Below, one piece after another: positions 40,487-49,764 of a stretch of DNA of 64,000 nt (its first letter is position 1; each line of letters opens with the position of its first letter). The stretch covers positions 62,001 through 126,000 of the forward strand of contig JAEUVE010000007.1 in NCBI GenBank assembly GCA_016786865.1, given 5' to 3'. Source of the stretch: Sediminibacterium sp. GTDB taxonomy: Bacteria; Bacteroidota; Bacteroidia; Chitinophagales; Chitinophagaceae. The notes under the pieces were generated by a model. It was not told the origin of the DNA and searched no databases. It worked only from the letters and a program-made list of their open reading frames with translations. The position numbers and the translations under genes are program-made.

Positions 40487-42916
40487 ATGTACAAACGTCA
40501 ACTACTCTCTTTTTTCCTTTTGATTGGCACACTGGCCAATGCCCAGACAATTGAAGAAGTGGAGTCTAAAAAACTAACCCTTCCCAATGGTTGGTCACTT
40601 ACCCCTGTGGGCAGGAATTTCCCCTTAGGAGATTTGCCACTGAATATTGTGCTGAGCAAATCCAAAAAGCGGATGGCTGTGACCAACAACGGGCAAAGTG
40701 TACACAGCATTCAGCTGATTGATCCTGTTACTGAAACTGTTCTGGATACGAAGGAAATAGCCCGGGCTTTTTATGGCCTTGCCTTCAGTGCAGACGAGAA
40801 AAAACTCTATGCATCTGGTGGTCATAACAACCAGATTGTTATCTATAATATTGAGCATAATCGGCTTACGGAAGCAGACTCTGTTGTACTCGGAAAAAAA
40901 TGGCCCAATAAGATTGCCCCTGCCGGGATCGCCATTGATGATGCAGCGCAATTATTGTATGTGGTTACTAAAGAAAGCAATAAGCTCTACATTGTAGATC
41001 TGAATACCAAACAAAGCGTACTGGAATACCAGCTGGGCGGAGAAGCTTATGCCTGCCAGTTGTCGCCTGACCGAAAGCAATTGTACATCAGTTGCTGGGG
41101 TTGTGATAAAGTCTATTTTTTCGACACCAAAACCAGAAATGTAACAGCGGAAGTGGCTGTTGGTGATAATCCCAACGAGTTGTTGCTGACCAAAAAAGGA
41201 AAGTTATTGTATGTAGCCAACTCCAACGACAATACGGTTTCTGTGATTGATGTGGCAACGAAAAGGGTGATCGAAGTATTGAATGCAGCCCTGTATCCGG
41301 ATGCGCCCAATGGTTCAACTACCAACGGTCTTGCACTGAGTGAAGACGAAAAAACACTCTATGTGGCCAATGCCGACAACAACTGTCTTGCTGTTTATGA
41401 TGTAAGCAAGCCTGTACAGAGTAAGAGTAAAGGTTTTATTCCTACGGGATGGTATCCAACCAATGTAAAAGTGGTAGGCAGAAAAATATTTGTATCCAAT
41501 GGTAAGGGTTTCTCTTCCAAGGCCAATCCTTACGGACCAAGTCCATTTGGAAACAGCAAGAATGTATTGTATCATGCAGATGACCCTAACCGTCCTAAAA
41601 CGGTTCAGTATATCGCCGGCCTGTTCATGGGAACCATGAGCGTAATTGATGAACCTACAGAAAAGCAACTGAGTATATATGCGCAGGTTGTATACAGAAA
41701 TACACCTTACAATAAGGTAAAAGAATTGTTGGTACAGGGAGAGGAAGGCAATCCGATTCCAAGAAAAACAGGCGATCCAAGCCCTATCAAATATGTATTT
41801 TATGTGATTAAGGAAAACAGAACCTACGACCAGGTACTGGGTGATATGAAAGAAGGCAATGGAGATCCCCGGCTTACTCTGTTCGGAGAGCAGATCACAC
41901 CCAACCAACATGCATTGGCCAGGGAATTTGTACTACTAGACAATTTTTATGTAGATGGAGAGGTAAGTGCAGACGGTCACAACTGGAGTATGGGTGCGTA
42001 TGCTACAGACTTCCTGGAGAAGAACTGGGTAAGCAGTTATGGTGGCCGGGGCGGTGGTTACGACGCAGAGGGCAACCGTCCGGTAGCCAACAACAAAGGA
42101 GGGTTTATTTGGGATCATTGTAAGAAAGCCGGTGTAAGTTTCCGCACTTATGGTGAGTTTGCCGATAATTATAAACCCAATATCCCGGTATTGAAAGATC
42201 ACTTCTGTCCTTATTTTACCGGATACGACAATAAGGTTCCCGATACGGTTCGATTCAGACAGTGGAAGAGGGAATTTGATTCCTTGCTGGCCGTGAATGC
42301 GGTTCCGCAGTTCAATTCCGTTCGTTTCTGTAACGACCATACCGAGGGGATGCGTCTGGGAAGACCTACTCCTTATGCACATGTGGCCGATAACGATCTG
42401 GCAGTGGGTTTATTTGTAGAACACCTGAGCAAGAGTCCTATCTGGAAAGAAACGGCCGTATTCATTCTGGAAGATGATGCGCAGAATGGCGCAGACCATG
42501 TAGACGCACATCGCAGCATTGCTTTTGTTGCAGGTGGGTTTGTAAAAAGAGGATTTGTGGATCATACCATGTATTCCACTTCTTCCATGTTAAGGACCAT
42601 GGAGCTGATTCTGGGCATTCCTCCCATGTCTCAGTACGATGCCGCTGCTACACCAATGTGGCGTTGTTTTTCCGCTACACCCGATACAAAACCATTTCAG
42701 TCTATCATACCTGCAGTGAACCTGAACGACAGAAACACTGCTATGAACGAATGGCAGCGCAGGTCGGAGAAATTTGACCTGAGCAAGGAAGATGCGGTGC
42801 CCGATCTGGAATTCAATAAAGTACTCTGGCATGGCCTGAAAGGCGATCATGTTCCTTTCCCTGGCCCGAGAAGAGCTGCGTTTTATAAGCCGATAGAGAA
42901 AGCAGATAAAGATTAA
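40487..42916 (+). CDS. Beta-propeller (YncE-like) and phosphoesterase fusion, exported
   Basis: The 809-residue product has a signal peptide (about 1-19), then a seven-bladed propeller region (about 50-370) with repeats like KLLYVANSNDNTVSVID. A C-terminal alkaline-phosphatase-superfamily domain (about 430-760) follows with YVFYVIKENRTYDQVLGD, DGEVSADGHNWSMGAYATD and a metal-binding FILEDDAQNGADHVDAHRS near residue 660. This is the layout of proteins described as bifunctional YncE/alkaline phosphatase or acid phosphatase proteins in Bacteroidota; substrate unknown, perhaps a phospholipid. A possible -7 box (TACCTTAG) is at 40461-40468. Confidence 0.87.
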   Translation: MYKRQLLSFFLLIGTLANAQTIEEVESKKLTLPNGWSLTPVGRNFPLGDLPLNIVLSKSKKRMAVTNNGQSVHSIQLIDPVTETVLDTKEIARAFYGLAFSADEKKLYASGGHNNQIVIYNIEHNRLTEADSVVLGKKWPNKIAPAGIAIDDAAQLLYVVTKESNKLYIVDLNTKQSVLEYQLGGEAYACQLSPDRKQLYISCWGCDKVYFFDTKTRNVTAEVAVGDNPNELLLTKKGKLLYVANSNDNTVSVIDVATKRVIEVLNAALYPDAPNGSTTNGLALSEDEKTLYVANADNNCLAVYDVSKPVQSKSKGFIPTGWYPTNVKVVGRKIFVSNGKGFSSKANPYGPSPFGNSKNVLYHADDPNRPKTVQYIAGLFMGTMSVIDEPTEKQLSIYAQVVYRNTPYNKVKELLVQGEEGNPIPRKTGDPSPIKYVFYVIKENRTYDQVLGDMKEGNGDPRLTLFGEQITPNQHALAREFVLLDNFYVDGEVSADGHNWSMGAYATDFLEKNWVSSYGGRGGGYDAEGNRPVANNKGGFIWDHCKKAGVSFRTYGEFADNYKPNIPVLKDHFCPYFTGYDNKVPDTVRFRQWKREFDSLLAVNAVPQFNSVRFCNDHTEGMRLGRPTPYAHVADNDLAVGLFVEHLSKSPIWKETAVFILEDDAQNGADHVDAHRSIAFVAGGFVKRGFVDHTMYSTSSMLRTMELILGIPPMSQYDAAATPMWRCFSATPDTKPFQSIIPAVNLNDRNTAMNEWQRRSEKFDLSKEDAVPDLEFNKVLWHGLKGDHVPFPGPRRAAFYKPIEKADKD

Positions 42917-42940
42917 TAATCTGTTCAGTGATACAGTTAC

Positions 42941-42973
42941 AACTGCCCGGAAATACTTTCGGGCAGTTTTTTT
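42941..42973 (+). terminator. Intrinsic terminator after the propeller/phosphoesterase gene
   Basis: AACTGCCCG (42941-42949) pairs perfectly with CGGGCAGTT (42960-42968), 10-nt loop, and Ts continue to 42973. It lies 25 nt after the stop and also in front of the convergent GNAT gene. Confidence 0.88.
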
Positions 42974-42988
42974 ATGTCTGGTGAAATA

Positions 42989-43498
42989 TTACAGTATGCG
43001 TGAGAAAAGCATAAAATCGGCATCTTGTCCCGGAAGCTGAATGTTTTTTACATAGTGCATTCCTGCTTTTTCCAGTACACTTACCGATGCCAGGTTATTG
43101 TTGGTTGTAATACCTTCTACCTCTGTTAACCGGAGGCTGGTTCCGGCGTATTCCAATACTGCAGCTGCGGCTTCTGAGGCATATCCCATGCGCTCGTATT
43201 CGGGCAGTATGGCAAAGCCCAGGTCCGGATGATTCAATCCCTCCCTTTTTACAAGACCACAAATTCCAATAGGTTTGCGGTTGTTTTTGAGGGCAACCAG
43301 GTACAGGCCAAATCCATTTAGGCGGTAACTGCTGATGATTCTGCTGCTGATATAATTGCTGGCATCAGACACTGTTTTAACATTCCGGTCGCCAATGAAC
43401 CGGATCCAATTGGGCGTATTCATCAGCCGTAGCATGAATGACGCATCCACAATACTCATTTCCCTGATGATAAGTCTTTCTGTTGTAAGTGCCTGCAT
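42989..43498 (-). CDS. GNAT family N-acetyltransferase (RimJ/RimL-like)
   Basis: The 169-residue product starts MQALTTERLIIREMSIVD, the usual RimJ/RimL N-terminus, and has NWIRFIGDRNV, GLVKREGLNHPDLGFAIL and the CoA-binding loop PEYERMGYASEAA (about 105-117). A longer open frame from 43651 lies within porZ and is not needed. It begins 19 nt after the porZ stop, so both may be cotranscribed. The target is unknown. Confidence 0.85.
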   Translation of the reverse strand: MQALTTERLIIREMSIVDASFMLRLMNTPNWIRFIGDRNVKTVSDASNYISSRIISSYRLNGFGLYLVALKNNRKPIGICGLVKREGLNHPDLGFAILPEYERMGYASEAAAAVLEYAGTSLRLTEVEGITTNNNLASVSVLEKAGMHYVKNIQLPGQDADFMLFSRIL

Positions 43499-43517
43499 GA
43501 GCTGATTACTGTATTGT

Positions 43518-45812
43518 TTATCTGCCGCTGGTGATGATGATTTTCGTGGCCATTTTTTCGGTGCCTGCATCGTCTCTGATGAATACAAGATAAAGGCCTG
43601 CTGCGGCTTTATGACCTTTGTAATCATGTCCATTCCAAATGGCCTGCCCACCCAGGCTTCTGGTCTGATAAACCAATCTTCCGCTTAATTCAGTGATTTT
43701 TACACTGGCATTTTCTGCAAGTCCTCTGATGGCAATGGTTCCATTGTATTCTGGTGGAACAGGATTGGGAAACACCAAAACCTGATTCATTGTTTCAGCG
43801 GGTTCTGTTGCGGTTCCCCTAAAACTACAGATGCCGTTGAAGGTAGCGAAGAAAACCACTCCGGTAATGGGGTCAATGCCAATTTGCTTTACATCATTGC
43901 TCAGCAGCGGGCTGTTGGATGCCGTAAAATGATGAATGGTTTTTGTACCGTCTGCACTGATGAGCCAGGCTCCATTTGTAGTACCGATCCATTTTCTGTT
44001 GGCACCATCTACTGCAATTGCCTGAACCTGTTCCCCTTTAAACAGGTATCCCGCAAACTGACCCTGCTGTACCACAGGAAGCCTGGCATCGCAACCTGAG
44101 CCGGCAAATGCGTCTGCTGTACAACTGATGATCCCGATTCCATCGTCTGTACCTACCCATATGCTGTTGTTTTTGTCTTTTGCAATAGCCAATACCTGGT
44201 TACTGGGTAAGTTACCATTTCCAGTTCCCTGCCGGTAATATTTCCAGCGGTCATCATTGTTGTTGTCGACATTCCCGTATTGAAAACAAATCAGCCCGTT
44301 GTTCTTGGGTGATTGAATCCACAACTGATCAAAATCGTCTGCGACCAATTGCGCAGTTGCATTTTCTGTAAGGGTAAAGGGAATGCTGAAGCTTTTCCAG
44401 CTGCCATCTTTTTTGCGTAGCTGCAATGGTTGGGCTGCGCCGTAATTACTGATCCATAAATCACCTGCTTTATTGAATGCCAGTCCGCTTACCTGATAGC
44501 TTCCGGGATCTCCTGCAGCAGGCTGCAGGGAACTGTTCTGTTTGTAGATCCTGGCGTCTGACTCTTTAAAATGTACCAGCCCCCCACCGTAACTACCTGC
44601 CCAAACTGATCCGTCTTCCGGGTCGGTTGCCAACGTAATGATGTCTAGGACAGAATCCAGTGCTGGGGTATTGAATGCATTTTTGCCGGTCCATTCTCCA
44701 CTGCTGTAGCTGAAAATTCCATCCCGGTTGTAGAGGTAATTCCAGGCCCTGTTAACACCTCCGGCTGCTACAAACAGCTTTTCGGTGCTGAAGGCAAACT
44801 GGCCGCTGGCTGTACCGCCTGGTCCGTTCGGTATGAAGCGGTCTGTTCTGTTTGCAAATCGGGAAAGTCCTTCGTAGAGATCTGCTACCCATACGGCATT
44901 CCCATCGGAGAGGGCAGATTGGGGTAAAGAAACAACTCCCGGCAGACGGATGGTCCGGGCAATTGTACCTGTTTCAGTAACAAGTATCACTCTTGCCTGA
45001 TTCCCCGGTCCGGTTTGTGAAAGAAGCAGGTAATTGCCGGAAACATTTGCCTGTACAATTTTCCAGGAAGCTTCGTGATAGAGCAATGTCCAGTTATTGC
45101 CCGTTTGAATAAAAATGGAATCTGTTTTGCCTGCAAGCAGGTGGCTGTTGAGCAATCCGGTAAACTGCACCGGGCCGGGAGGGAGGTTGTACTTGTTGCT
45201 GCTGTTTTCCCAGTTGGAAAAATTGGCCAGGTTATTTTCAGAAATAAGGGCCCGTTTCAGTCCTTCTTCTGTGGCTGCATAATAATAGATATGATCTCCG
45301 GCCATGTTCCACACGTTGGTTTGTGTACCATTGTTTCCGATGATCCAGGTATCCCTTATTTCGTATCGGGAAAGGTTCACTGCAATAATCCCGACAGCAG
45401 CAGAGAGATAGGCAATTCCGTCTCTGCAGTAAATCTGATTGATTTTTTTATTGCTGCTGATATTGCTCTGCCTGATATCCGGGATATTCCGGACTGTACT
45501 GCCTTTTATAATATCCAGGTTGCCATTTTCGTACGCAATCACCAGCTGGGCAGTTGTTTCATCCCACCCCATACAGCTGACCCCAATATCGTTGAGTCCG
45601 TTGATTCTGCTGAATCTGGAAATTTCATTTTTCTCATTTACAGCAAATACATTGGCAGCGGTGGCACAGTAAATCTGATCACCTTTTAAGACCTGTTTGG
45701 TTTGCTTATAGTTCAGATGTTCCTCCCATTGACCAATCGGCGCCTGGGCTGCCAGCGGAGCAATACCACAGAACCAGGCAATAAAAAAGCCATGTAAGAA
45801 TATTCTTAGCAT
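43518..45812 (-). CDS. porZ: Type IX secretion beta-propeller protein PorZ
   Basis: The 764-residue exported protein (signal peptide about 1-22) starts with PIGQWEEHLNYKQ and continues with two propeller modules (YCATAANVFAV, GLNDIGVSCMGW, WAGSYGGGLVHF, SIWVGTDDGIGII) and a C-terminal domain of the type IX sorting type (VFPNPVP ... GLYLVFIRDD ... TKIII). This is the PorZ layout; PorZ supplies anionic lipopolysaccharide for attachment of type IX cargo. A -7-like box TAACTTTA (45824-45817) ends 4 nt before the ATG. The homology is from remembered family features. Confidence 0.88.
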   Translation of the reverse strand: MLRIFLHGFFIAWFCGIAPLAAQAPIGQWEEHLNYKQTKQVLKGDQIYCATAANVFAVNEKNEISRFSRINGLNDIGVSCMGWDETTAQLVIAYENGNLDIIKGSTVRNIPDIRQSNISSNKKINQIYCRDGIAYLSAAVGIIAVNLSRYEIRDTWIIGNNGTQTNVWNMAGDHIYYYAATEEGLKRALISENNLANFSNWENSSNKYNLPPGPVQFTGLLNSHLLAGKTDSIFIQTGNNWTLLYHEASWKIVQANVSGNYLLLSQTGPGNQARVILVTETGTIARTIRLPGVVSLPQSALSDGNAVWVADLYEGLSRFANRTDRFIPNGPGGTASGQFAFSTEKLFVAAGGVNRAWNYLYNRDGIFSYSSGEWTGKNAFNTPALDSVLDIITLATDPEDGSVWAGSYGGGLVHFKESDARIYKQNSSLQPAAGDPGSYQVSGLAFNKAGDLWISNYGAAQPLQLRKKDGSWKSFSIPFTLTENATAQLVADDFDQLWIQSPKNNGLICFQYGNVDNNNDDRWKYYRQGTGNGNLPSNQVLAIAKDKNNSIWVGTDDGIGIISCTADAFAGSGCDARLPVVQQGQFAGYLFKGEQVQAIAVDGANRKWIGTTNGAWLISADGTKTIHHFTASNSPLLSNDVKQIGIDPITGVVFFATFNGICSFRGTATEPAETMNQVLVFPNPVPPEYNGTIAIRGLAENASVKITELSGRLVYQTRSLGGQAIWNGHDYKGHKAAAGLYLVFIRDDAGTEKMATKIIITSGR

Positions 45813-45816
45813 GGCT

Positions 45817-45824
45817 TAAAGTTA
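45817..45824 (-). promoter_or_regulatory. Putative -7 box for porZ
   Basis: TAACTTTA matches TAnnTTTG at 7 of 8 positions and ends 4 nt before the ATG at 45812, compatible with a leaderless message. Confidence 0.4.
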
Positions 45825-45839
45825 CTCTTTAAATACCGA

Positions 45840-46490
45840 TCAGATATTTACAATACCATGTTTTATGGCAAAGACCACCAGTCCTACCCGGGTATTGATT
45901 TCCAGTTTCTTAAACAGGTTGTCCCGGTGAGAGTCGATGGTTCTTACGCTCACAAACATTTCCTGCGCAATTTCTTTATAACTTTTGTCCAGACAAAGCC
46001 AGCGCAGAAACTGTGCCTCTCCTTCGGTGATGTTTAAAAGTGTGGAAGTATTGTCTGAGGAGCCTTCTTCATTCGTTACATAATTGATCAGTTTGTTTCG
46101 AACCAGCTCGTTCACATAAAAATCATTGTTTTTGACCGAATCAAGGGCCTGCTTGAAAATTTCCGGCTTACTTTCCTTCAGAATATAGCCTTTCACTCCA
46201 TTGCGAAGCATACGTATGATAGCCATGTCATTCGATAACATGCTCAGAACAAGTACCTTGGTATCCGGAAGTTTGTTCTTGATCCACAATGCGGTTTCGT
46301 AGCCGTCCATTACCGGCATGGTAATATCCAACAGCACAATTTCAGGTGGATGCTGCATATCCACTTTTTCTATAAACTCCTTGCCGTTGCCTGCCTCAAA
46401 TACAACTTTAAATTCGGGAAAAGAGTTGATTAAGCCGGCCAGGCCTGAGCGAAGCAGTTCATGATCGTCTACTAAAGCAACTGAGGTCAT
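45840..46490 (-). CDS. NarL/LuxR-family response regulator
   Basis: The 216-residue product has a receiver domain with VDDHELL (acidic pair at 8-9), phosphoacceptor Asp55 in VLLDITMPVMDG and lysine in KESKPE, then a LuxR-type helix-turn-helix (about 148-210) with SYKEIAQEMFVSVRTIDSHRDNLFKK in order. It begins 2 nt after the kinase gene's stop. It forms a pair with that kinase; targets are unknown. Confidence 0.94.
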   Translation of the reverse strand: MTSVALVDDHELLRSGLAGLINSFPEFKVVFEAGNGKEFIEKVDMQHPPEIVLLDITMPVMDGYETALWIKNKLPDTKVLVLSMLSNDMAIIRMLRNGVKGYILKESKPEIFKQALDSVKNNDFYVNELVRNKLINYVTNEEGSSDNTSTLLNITEGEAQFLRWLCLDKSYKEIAQEMFVSVRTIDSHRDNLFKKLEINTRVGLVVFAIKHGIVNI

Positions 46491-46492
46491 AA

Positions 46493-47278
46493 TTATTGGG
46501 TCTTGAGGGTTAAAATTACTTTTGTTCCTTCACCTGCGGCACTAATGATATTTACGTTCGTATTAATCAATTTGGCACGTGAATATATATTTTTCATGCC
46601 GATTCCCTGGTGTTCATTTCTGGAATTATCTGTATTAAAGCCGATGCCGTTATCCATGATTTCTATTACAATCGTTTTGTCTTCTTTGGTAATCTGAATA
46701 TCAATTCGGTCTGCTCCCGCGTGTTTTAATACATTGTTGACTACTTCCTGAATGATCCTGAACAGGATGATGTCGTTTCCGTGGATCATTTCGTCAATTT
46801 CATCCGAGGGAGGGCAGGTAAAACTGGTAGTGAACTTGCCGGTTCTTTCGATGTTGTGCAGCAACTGTTCGATTGATTCGGTCAGACCGATCTGATGGAA
46901 ACTATTGTTTTTAAGGTTGTGGCTGATGCTTCTTAAATCGTTGAAGGCCCTGCCGATCAGGTCGTCTATCAGGTTGGCCTTCTCCAGTGCATTCTCCCTG
47001 GTAATCTGGTTGTTGTTGAGTTTGGCCAGAAAGAGGATCTGCCCGATGTTGTCGTGTATTTCCTTGGCTACGTAATCGATGGTCTGGTCCTGAATTTCAA
47101 TTTGAGACTTTAACAGTGTTTTCTCAAAATGATTCCGCATTTCTTCTTTCTCTTTCTCATTCTTTCGTTGCCTTCTCAGAAAAACGAACAATAAAACAAG
47201 CAGAAAGATACCCAATAATACAAAGAATACAGAGGCAACTATAATTGTAATGAGTATGTCTTGTTGTTGTTCCGGCAT
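46493..47278 (-). CDS. Sensor histidine kinase, HisKA_3 type
   Basis: The 261-residue kinase has one membrane helix (about 9-34), a coiled coil, the HisKA_3 phosphoacceptor in KEIHDNIGQ (His75) and a HATPase with VNNVLKHA, IEIMDNGIGF and HQGIGMKNI. No extracellular sensor domain is present. Its start overlaps the end of the upstream multi-span membrane protein gene by 40 nt, so that protein may supply the sensing part. The regulator gene follows at once. Confidence 0.93.
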   Translation of the reverse strand: MPEQQQDILITIIVASVFFVLLGIFLLVLLFVFLRRQRKNEKEKEEMRNHFEKTLLKSQIEIQDQTIDYVAKEIHDNIGQILFLAKLNNNQITRENALEKANLIDDLIGRAFNDLRSISHNLKNNSFHQIGLTESIEQLLHNIERTGKFTTSFTCPPSDEIDEMIHGNDIILFRIIQEVVNNVLKHAGADRIDIQITKEDKTIVIEIMDNGIGFNTDNSRNEHQGIGMKNIYSRAKLINTNVNIISAAGEGTKVILTLKTQ

Positions 47279-47901
47279 AGAATGAAGGCGAAAATAAACG
47301 ATGAATATAAAATTACATTTAAACTTTGGTTGATGATGCCATAGATCCTGATGCCTTCCTGTTGCATATCGAAACTTCTGAGGTATTCGAATAAGGCATT
47401 AATGATGACAGAACCAAGATAAAATAAAAGTAAGCCGGTACAAACCCAGAAGAAGGGTTGCATGGTGAGTTTGGTGTTGAGGTGCTCGGGTAGAACAGAC
47501 TCGTAAAAGAAGAGACAGCAGAATACAACAATAAAAAAGGAGCCTAGCAGGAAGGTATATGTATGAAAATAATTCATACCCTGCACAAATGCCAGGTTAT
47601 AGGCCACCGCCAGTAAGTAGAAAGGGATAAAGGCGAGCGCAAACTGTTTGAATATTCTTTTTCTTAGGTGCCGGTATAAAAGGAAGGTATAAAAAATGAA
47701 TTCAACGGTAGTGAAGACATTGTACATTAAATAGTTCTTAATCCCATTTGAAGATTGCCAATACCCGACTACTTCTATCAGCATTGTGATAAAAAGAAAT
47801 GGCAAGAAGTACTTTAGTTCAGAGTTTTTTAAATATCTGAACAGATATAAACAAACTAAAAAACTGCTGGCTTGCACCAGCAGGTAGAATTGAGTTAACA
47901 T
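47239..47901 (-). CDS. Multi-span membrane protein, candidate sensor partner of the kinase
   Basis: The 220-residue protein is mostly hydrophobic, with about seven predicted membrane helices starting near residues 5, 32, 62, 90, 118, 150 and 190. It contains no enzyme motif that I recognise. The gene overlaps the kinase gene by 40 nt in another frame, an arrangement that points to coupled translation. Similar proteins sit upstream of such kinases in Bacteroidota. A weak -7 box (TACATTTA) is seen about 4-12 nt upstream of the ATG. Confidence 0.7.
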   Translation of the reverse strand: MLTQFYLLVQASSFLVCLYLFRYLKNSELKYFLPFLFITMLIEVVGYWQSSNGIKNYLMYNVFTTVEFIFYTFLLYRHLRKRIFKQFALAFIPFYLLAVAYNLAFVQGMNYFHTYTFLLGSFFIVVFCCLFFYESVLPEHLNTKLTMQPFFWVCTGLLLFYLGSVIINALFEYLRSFDMQQEGIRIYGIINQSLNVILYSSFIFAFILCRNNNKTYSLQL

Positions 47902-47940
47902 TTAAATGTATTAGTCTTTGATGAAACGAACCAGAAAAAC

Positions 47941-48447
47941 TTACGGATAAATATTGCCGTGGTTCAGGTAGTTAGAGCCAAATCCGGTTCCATCATCCAG
48001 AACATCGTCCTGGCTTCTGATTTTTCCGGCTTTGCTCACATTGTTCTTACCCATGAAGAAAATGGTAGTACGACCAATGTCTTTCTTGTTTACGGCTGTT
48101 TTTTCTGTGTAAACACCAAAGCTTACATAAACGCTGTCGGATTTATACTTGCTTCTGATCAGGGCAAGGTAATTGGAAAGGTCCTTAACTGAGAAAGCCA
48201 CATATTCGGTTTCGTTGCCGGATCTTGCATTTTTGTTGTGGTAGTTTTCGCGCAACTCTTCTCCGGATTCCTCGGAAATTAAACCAGAAATGTTGTTTGC
48301 AGCAACTGCCTGACCACTCACGCTACCCTCTTCCCGGGCGCTAGAAGTTTGGGTTAGGGAGTTTTCTCCCTGATCTTTCTGGCATGAACTGACTGTCGCT
48401 GCAATGAGCAGCACTCCCAGAAACTTCATTGTGAAATACTTTTTCAT
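47941..48447 (-). CDS. Small lipoprotein of unknown function
   Basis: The 168-residue product has a leader ending in a lipobox, VSSC (Cys21-22 region), followed by a polar region and a conserved-looking block, VAFSVKDLSNYLALIRSKY then VYVSFGVYTEK and RTTIFFMGK. Bacteroidota have a group of short lipoproteins with this xFGVY block and no assigned function. The ATG at 48447 was chosen because it starts the basic-hydrophobic leader. The C-terminus is Asp/Gly/Asn-rich. Confidence 0.7.
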   Translation of the reverse strand: MKKYFTMKFLGVLLIAATVSSCQKDQGENSLTQTSSAREEGSVSGQAVAANNISGLISEESGEELRENYHNKNARSGNETEYVAFSVKDLSNYLALIRSKYKSDSVYVSFGVYTEKTAVNKKDIGRTTIFFMGKNNVSKAGKIRSQDDVLDDGTGFGSNYLNHGNIYP

Positions 48448-48626
48448 AGATAATAATTTTTTTAATTGTGCCAACTATGATGCAATCTAGTGGAAAGCAT
48501 CAAATTTTCGTATACCATTTGTAATAATACATTTTATTTATAATGTGTAAATTAATGCTAATCAGTTGTTTTGATTTATTACTACAAAAAATACGGTGAA
48601 ATAACGTTTCCTTGTAGTTAGTGCAG

Positions 48627-48670
48627 CCACAGGTAATTCAGTGCTTTTCATAGTTCCTGTGGTTTTTCTT
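48627..48670 (+). terminator. Terminator-like hairpin in the 266-nt divergent gap 48448-48713
   Basis: CCACAGG (48627-48633) and CCTGTGG (48656-48662) flank a 22-nt loop, followed by TTTTTCTT. No plus-strand gene ends here, so it may end a small RNA or act in the leader of the PAS-REC gene. The rest of the gap is AT-rich with no open frame or tRNA; TGATTTTG at 48692-48699 is a 7-of-8 match to the -7 box for the next gene. Confidence 0.4.
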
Positions 48671-48713
48671 CGGCATACCTTCACCGCGTTGATTTTGCTT
48701 AAAATCTTTATCC

Positions 48714-49757
48714 ATGAATCTCACTACAATTTCGAAGAAAAACACCTTCGACAAGCTGCAATTTCTTGAAGTTTTTTTTCTGCAAACGCATGATGCGGTT
48801 TTTGTATATGATCCTGCCGAGCAGCAATTCGTTTGTTATAACCATTTAATGCTCCGTATTCTGAAAATGCCGGAAGAGACCGTTTTGCCTGTTTCTGTAT
48901 CCGTATTCAATCTGATCGTACACGAAGACGACAGACAACTGCTTCAGAAGAATCTTTTGATTCCGCAAGAACAAACCAGTCCGGACCTGGAAGGGGTAAA
49001 TATCCGTATCCTTTGTTCCAGAGATGATGTTCGTTTTTATAATCTCCAGACAAGGTTGATTACCGGCACGGATCAGCAGCCCCTTTTAATGGGGGTGCTA
49101 TTTGATATCACCGATAAATTCTGGTACGAACAGCAACAGAAAAAAAGCGATAAAACCCTCCGTGAACTTTCTTTCATTACCTCTCATGAGTTACGGCATG
49201 AATATGCTAAAATTCAGTCGATAATTCAGTTGCTGGATAATCGCTTTATAACTGAGGAGGAAAGGAGAGATCTGATTGCCGGCGCGCGCCAGTCTATTCA
49301 GGTGATCAACAGTACCATTTTTAAAATCAATCACAAATTGTCTTTTAATCAGAGTGATGCTTTCTTTAAAACAGACAGCCGCTTATACCATTACAGCAGA
49401 ATTGTGATTATCGATGATGATGACTTAACAAATATCATCAACCAGCGACTGATTCACAGCATTGCCCCGGATATTGAAATAAGCATATTTACCAATGTGC
49501 ATGATGCCCTACGTTTTTTGGAAGACAATGACCTCAAGGGAGATTTTCTGATTCTGCTCGATGTAAACTTTCCGCACAGCAGCGGTTGGGAGTTTTTGGA
49601 CAAATACAAGCGTTTTCTGGTCCAGTCCAGTGTTGTAGTGCTTTCTTCCTCCATTGATACCGGTGATCGTAAGAAAGCACGGAAATACGAAACCGTAGTG
49701 GATTACATTACCAAACCACTTTCACTGGAACTTGTAAAGGAAATGCTACACCAGTAA
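48714..49757 (+). CDS. PAS / histidine-helix / receiver protein without kinase domain
   Basis: The 347-residue soluble protein has a PAS domain (about 15-140), a helical segment like HisKA with FITSHELRHEYAKIQ (His158; about 150-210) and a C-terminal receiver (about 228-347) with IDDDD (233-237), phosphoacceptor Asp283 in LLDVNFP and Lys334 in ITKPLS. There is no HATPase domain between them. It could be a phosphorelay intermediate or a PAS-controlled receiver, with phosphate from another kinase. No kinase partner gene lies next to it. The helical segment may be only a remnant. Confidence 0.85.
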   Translation: MNLTTISKKNTFDKLQFLEVFFLQTHDAVFVYDPAEQQFVCYNHLMLRILKMPEETVLPVSVSVFNLIVHEDDRQLLQKNLLIPQEQTSPDLEGVNIRILCSRDDVRFYNLQTRLITGTDQQPLLMGVLFDITDKFWYEQQQKKSDKTLRELSFITSHELRHEYAKIQSIIQLLDNRFITEEERRDLIAGARQSIQVINSTIFKINHKLSFNQSDAFFKTDSRLYHYSRIVIIDDDDLTNIINQRLIHSIAPDIEISIFTNVHDALRFLEDNDLKGDFLILLDVNFPHSSGWEFLDKYKRFLVQSSVVVLSSSIDTGDRKKARKYETVVDYITKPLSLELVKEMLHQ

Positions 49758-49764
49758 AGGATAA

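Noticed and set aside
45075..45689. 204-codon plus-strand open frame
   Set aside because: Antisense to porZ, whose product has signal peptide, propeller and sorting domain.
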